From contig CALAMG010000020.1 in the NCBI GenBank assembly GCA_937925715.1, forward strand, positions 1-9,877: a stretch of 9,877 nt of DNA, read 5' to 3'. Position numbers and translations under genes: made by a program. A model generated the notes under the pieces. That model saw nothing but the letters and a program-made list of their open reading frames with translations, was not told the origin of the DNA and ran no database searches. The stretch comes from an uncultured Collinsella sp. GTDB lineage: Bacteria > Actinomycetota > Coriobacteriia > Coriobacteriales > Coriobacteriaceae. Shown one piece after another: positions 8,193 to 9,877 of this stretch. Position 1 is the stretch's first letter; the number at the start of each line of letters is the position of its first letter.

Positions 8193-8395
8193 AAGCATGG
8201 CGCTGCTGCACCCAAGCAAAACGCGGCGACCCCTTAGTTACCGCAGGCCGGGCACAGGGTTACTCTCCAAATCTTTCCGCAGGACGGAGGAGCCCCTGCC
8301 GCGCGAAGCGCGCAGCGGGGGCTCCGACATGTCCGAGGACGATTTGGAGAGTAACCCTGTGCCCGGCCGACGGGATCCCTAAGCACGCCATGCTT
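8193..8395. repeat. 203-bp palindromic element with nested inverted repeats (MITE/REP-like)
   Basis: The outer ends AAGCATGGCG (8193-8202) and CGCCATGCTT (8386-8395) are perfect 10-bp inverted repeats. Inside, 8246-8273 and 8341-8368 are perfect inverted repeats of 28 bp. Within those, GGAC (8282-8285) pairs with GTCC (8331-8334), GGAGCCCC (8289-8296) with GGGGCTCC (8318-8325), and CGCGC (8300-8304) with GCGCG (8308-8312) around a GAA loop. The inner 123 bases can fold into one long hairpin or extrude as a cruciform. No transposase gene and no obvious target duplication are seen. The structure suggests a non-autonomous mobile element or a repetitive palindrome; that origin is inference. Confidence 0.75.
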
Positions 8396-8418
8396 CTTAT
8401 GTGCAGTAAAGCTAATGC

Positions 8419-8427
8419 TGCTAAAAT
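8419..8427 (+). promoter_or_regulatory. Candidate ftsE promoter (extended -10)
   Basis: TGCTAAAAT at 8419-8427 is an extended -10 element. No good -35 lies 17 bases upstream, as allowed for extended -10 promoters. It sits 24 bases past the palindromic element and would give a leader of about 40 bases before the GTG start. It suggests ftsEX has its own transcription here. Confidence 0.5.
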
Positions 8428-8472
8428 ACTAAGCGCTCATGTAGTTTAAACGCACGACGATAAGGAGCACCA

Positions 8473-9693
8473 GTGGGTAACCACTTCCGTACCTCCGGTG
8501 CGGGCGATGATGCCCCCAAGACGCAGGCAGGCGTCCAGGGCAGTCGTTTCGCCACTCCGGATTCAGAGGGCCAGCCTGTTGCTCAGGCCCCCGCTCAGCC
8601 GGCAGATCAGGCACAGCCGGCATCCGATCCTTTTGCCTGCAATCCCAACAGCGATGTCGCGCTTTCCGGCACGGCGGGTTTTGAGCCCGTTCAGGCCGTG
8701 ACCGCTCGCGTGGAGCAGCCTCAGGCTGGTGCCGCCACGCCGCAGCCTACCATGGCCGGCATTCCCGACCCCTTGGCCCCTGCGACGCCGGCTCCTCAGC
8801 CTGCGCAGTCCGGTCTCTTTGCCGCTATTCCCGACCCCACGCAGCCTGCTGCCCCGGTGGTCGAGAGCGATCAGGCAGCCGAGGTCGCAAGCCTCGATAA
8901 CGCGCTCAACAACCCCGATTTTACGTCGGTGTTTGCACCCATCGATCCGCAGGCCAGCCGCAAGAAGATGGCCAAGCAGGCCGGTGTCGAGCCCGTCATC
9001 CTTATGGAGCATGTCACTAAGATCTATCCGGCACAGCCCAACAAGCCTGCACTCGACGACATCAACATCGAGATCTATCCGGGCGAGTTCGTCTTCCTGG
9101 TCGGTCACTCCGGCTCGGGTAAGACCACGCTGCTGTCGACGCTCAACCGCGACGTCAAGCCGACGAGCGGCCGCATCCTGGTTGCCGGTCAGGACCTCAT
9201 GAAGATCAAGAACCGCAAGGTTCCGTTCCTGCGCCGCCAGATTGGCGCCGTGTTCCAGGACTTTAAGCTTCTGCCGCAAAAGACCGCCTACGAAAACGTG
9301 GCGTTTGCCCTGCAGTGCATCGGCAAGCCCAAGGGCGTCATTCGCAGCCAGGTGCCCGAGGTGCTGCGCCTGGTCGGTCTGGCCGATCAGATGGACTCGC
9401 TGCCCGACCAGCTTTCCGGTGGCGAGCAGCAGCGCGTTGCCGTCGCCCGTGCTATGGTCAACCGTCCGCCGCTGCTGATCTGCGACGAGCCCACGGGCAA
9501 CCTCGACCCGGCGATCTCGCTGGGCATCATGAAGCTGCTTGAGCGTATTAACCGCACCGGCACCACCGTGATCGTCGCCACGCACGACCGCGAGATGGTC
9601 GATAGCATGCACCGTCGCGTGATCGCCCTCGAGGGCGGCCACGTCATCCGCGACCAGGAGAGGGGAGGTTACGGCAACTATGGCACCAACTAA
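8473..9693 (+). CDS. ftsE: Cell division ATP-binding protein FtsE with long N-terminal extension
   Basis: FtsE is the ATPase of the FtsEX complex at the division septum, which controls peptidoglycan hydrolases through FtsX. The ABC domain spans about residues 174-395: Walker A GHSGSGKTT (211-219), Q-loop FQD (261-263), signature LSGGEQQ (314-320), Walker B LLICDE (334-339), NLD (343-345) and switch histidine H371. FtsE is usually near 230 residues; this frame has 406. Residues 1-165 are rich in Pro, Ala and Gln, contain IPDP twice (97-100, 119-122), and look disordered with no signal or membrane segment. The GTG start is chosen for TAAGGAG at 8461-8467, five bases upstream. An internal ATG at 8968 would give a normal-length protein but has only a poor ribosome binding site, and base composition upstream of it looks coding. 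The gene overlaps ftsX by 14 bases. Confidence 0.9.
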   Translation: MGNHFRTSGAGDDAPKTQAGVQGSRFATPDSEGQPVAQAPAQPADQAQPASDPFACNPNSDVALSGTAGFEPVQAVTARVEQPQAGAATPQPTMAGIPDPLAPATPAPQPAQSGLFAAIPDPTQPAAPVVESDQAAEVASLDNALNNPDFTSVFAPIDPQASRKKMAKQAGVEPVILMEHVTKIYPAQPNKPALDDINIEIYPGEFVFLVGHSGSGKTTLLSTLNRDVKPTSGRILVAGQDLMKIKNRKVPFLRRQIGAVFQDFKLLPQKTAYENVAFALQCIGKPKGVIRSQVPEVLRLVGLADQMDSLPDQLSGGEQQRVAVARAMVNRPPLLICDEPTGNLDPAISLGIMKLLERINRTGTTVIVATHDREMVDSMHRRVIALEGGHVIRDQERGGYGNYGTN

Positions 9694-9877
9694 CGTGGGC
9701 TACTCCTTCAAAGAGGCAATCAGCCACTTCTTCCGTAACTGGACTACCTCGCTCGGCGCCGTCATCACGATCTTCCTTTCGCTGTTTATCATCGGCCTGT
9801 TCATCATGGGCTCTGCGATGCTGAACTCCGTGATCGGCACCGTCGAGGATCAGGTTGTCATCAACGCGTTCATTAGT
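9680..9877 (+). CDS. ftsX: Cell division protein FtsX, N-terminal part (runs off the window)
   Basis: FtsX is the membrane subunit partnered with FtsE; its extracellular loop activates cell wall hydrolases. The 66 visible residues begin MAPTNVGYSFKEAISHFFRNW, matching the short cytoplasmic N-terminus with the conserved KEA/RN pattern. The first membrane helix follows (about 25-48, LGAVITIFLSLFIIGLFIMG) and then the start of the extracellular region. The ATG overlaps the end of ftsE, with AGGGGAGG at 9661-9668 upstream, so translation is coupled. A GTG at 9695 is an alternative start but is too far from this ribosome binding site. No break is seen; the gene is cut only by the window edge. Confidence 0.92.
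   Translation, partial: MAPTNVGYSFKEAISHFFRNWTTSLGAVITIFLSLFIIGLFIMGSAMLNSVIGTVEDQVVINAFIS

Noticed and set aside
8011..8382. Plus-strand open frame of 123 codons in the tkt-ftsE gap
   Set aside because: It is made almost entirely of the palindromic repeats, has no ribosome binding site and its composition is unlike the genes.
8193..8395. Integron attC site or phage attachment site
   Set aside because: No integrase, cassette or tRNA lies nearby and no core-site pattern was recognised; a palindromic repeat element explains it better.

Overview
This is a GC-rich stretch of housekeeping chromosome. It most likely comes from a Coriobacteriia actinobacterium close to Collinsella. That assignment is inferred from strong G/C third-position bias, an L31 with a long Ala/Lys/Glu tail, a secA-prfB pair, a transketolase split into two subunits, and palindrome-rich intergenic DNA; no 16S or marker search was possible. 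All recognisable genes are on the + strand. I see no mobile-element gene, CRISPR, tRNA, rRNA, phage or defence locus.

Layout: a 19-codon tail of an unidentified gene (1-62); a promoter and a structured leader before rpmE (ribosomal protein L31, 250-675) ending in a strong terminator; a 300-base gap with repeats and a weak secA promoter; secA (982-3789) overlapping prfB (release factor 2, from 3789) by one base; a structured 165-base gap whose last hairpin touches the ribosome binding site of a YitT-family membrane protein gene (5103-5993); a 207-base A/T-richer leader; the two transketolase subunit genes (6201-7031 and 7033-7974); a 498-base gap packed with palindromes; then ftsE (8473-9693), with a long N-terminal extension, overlapping ftsX, which runs off the window.

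The genes serve translation (L31, RF2), protein export (SecA), sugar phosphate exchange in the non-oxidative pentose phosphate pathway (transketolase) and cell division/peptidoglycan hydrolase control (FtsEX). In many bacteria ftsE-ftsX follows prfB directly; here yitT, the transketolase pair and the repeat-rich gap lie between them.

The most interesting signals are in the RNA and the gaps. (1) The rpmE leader has two similar tandem hairpins with CGGWA loops, and the arm flanking the second is perfectly complementary to the start of the Shine-Dalgarno region. (2) The prfB-yitT gap has mutually exclusive pairing segments and an intrinsic terminator abutting the yitT ribosome binding site. (3) The tkt-ftsE gap holds a 28-bp perfect inverted repeat inside a larger palindrome, plus another 24-bp near-perfect hairpin. 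(4) RF2 carries SPT where the canonical SPF recognition motif is expected. No wholly new protein system is visible.
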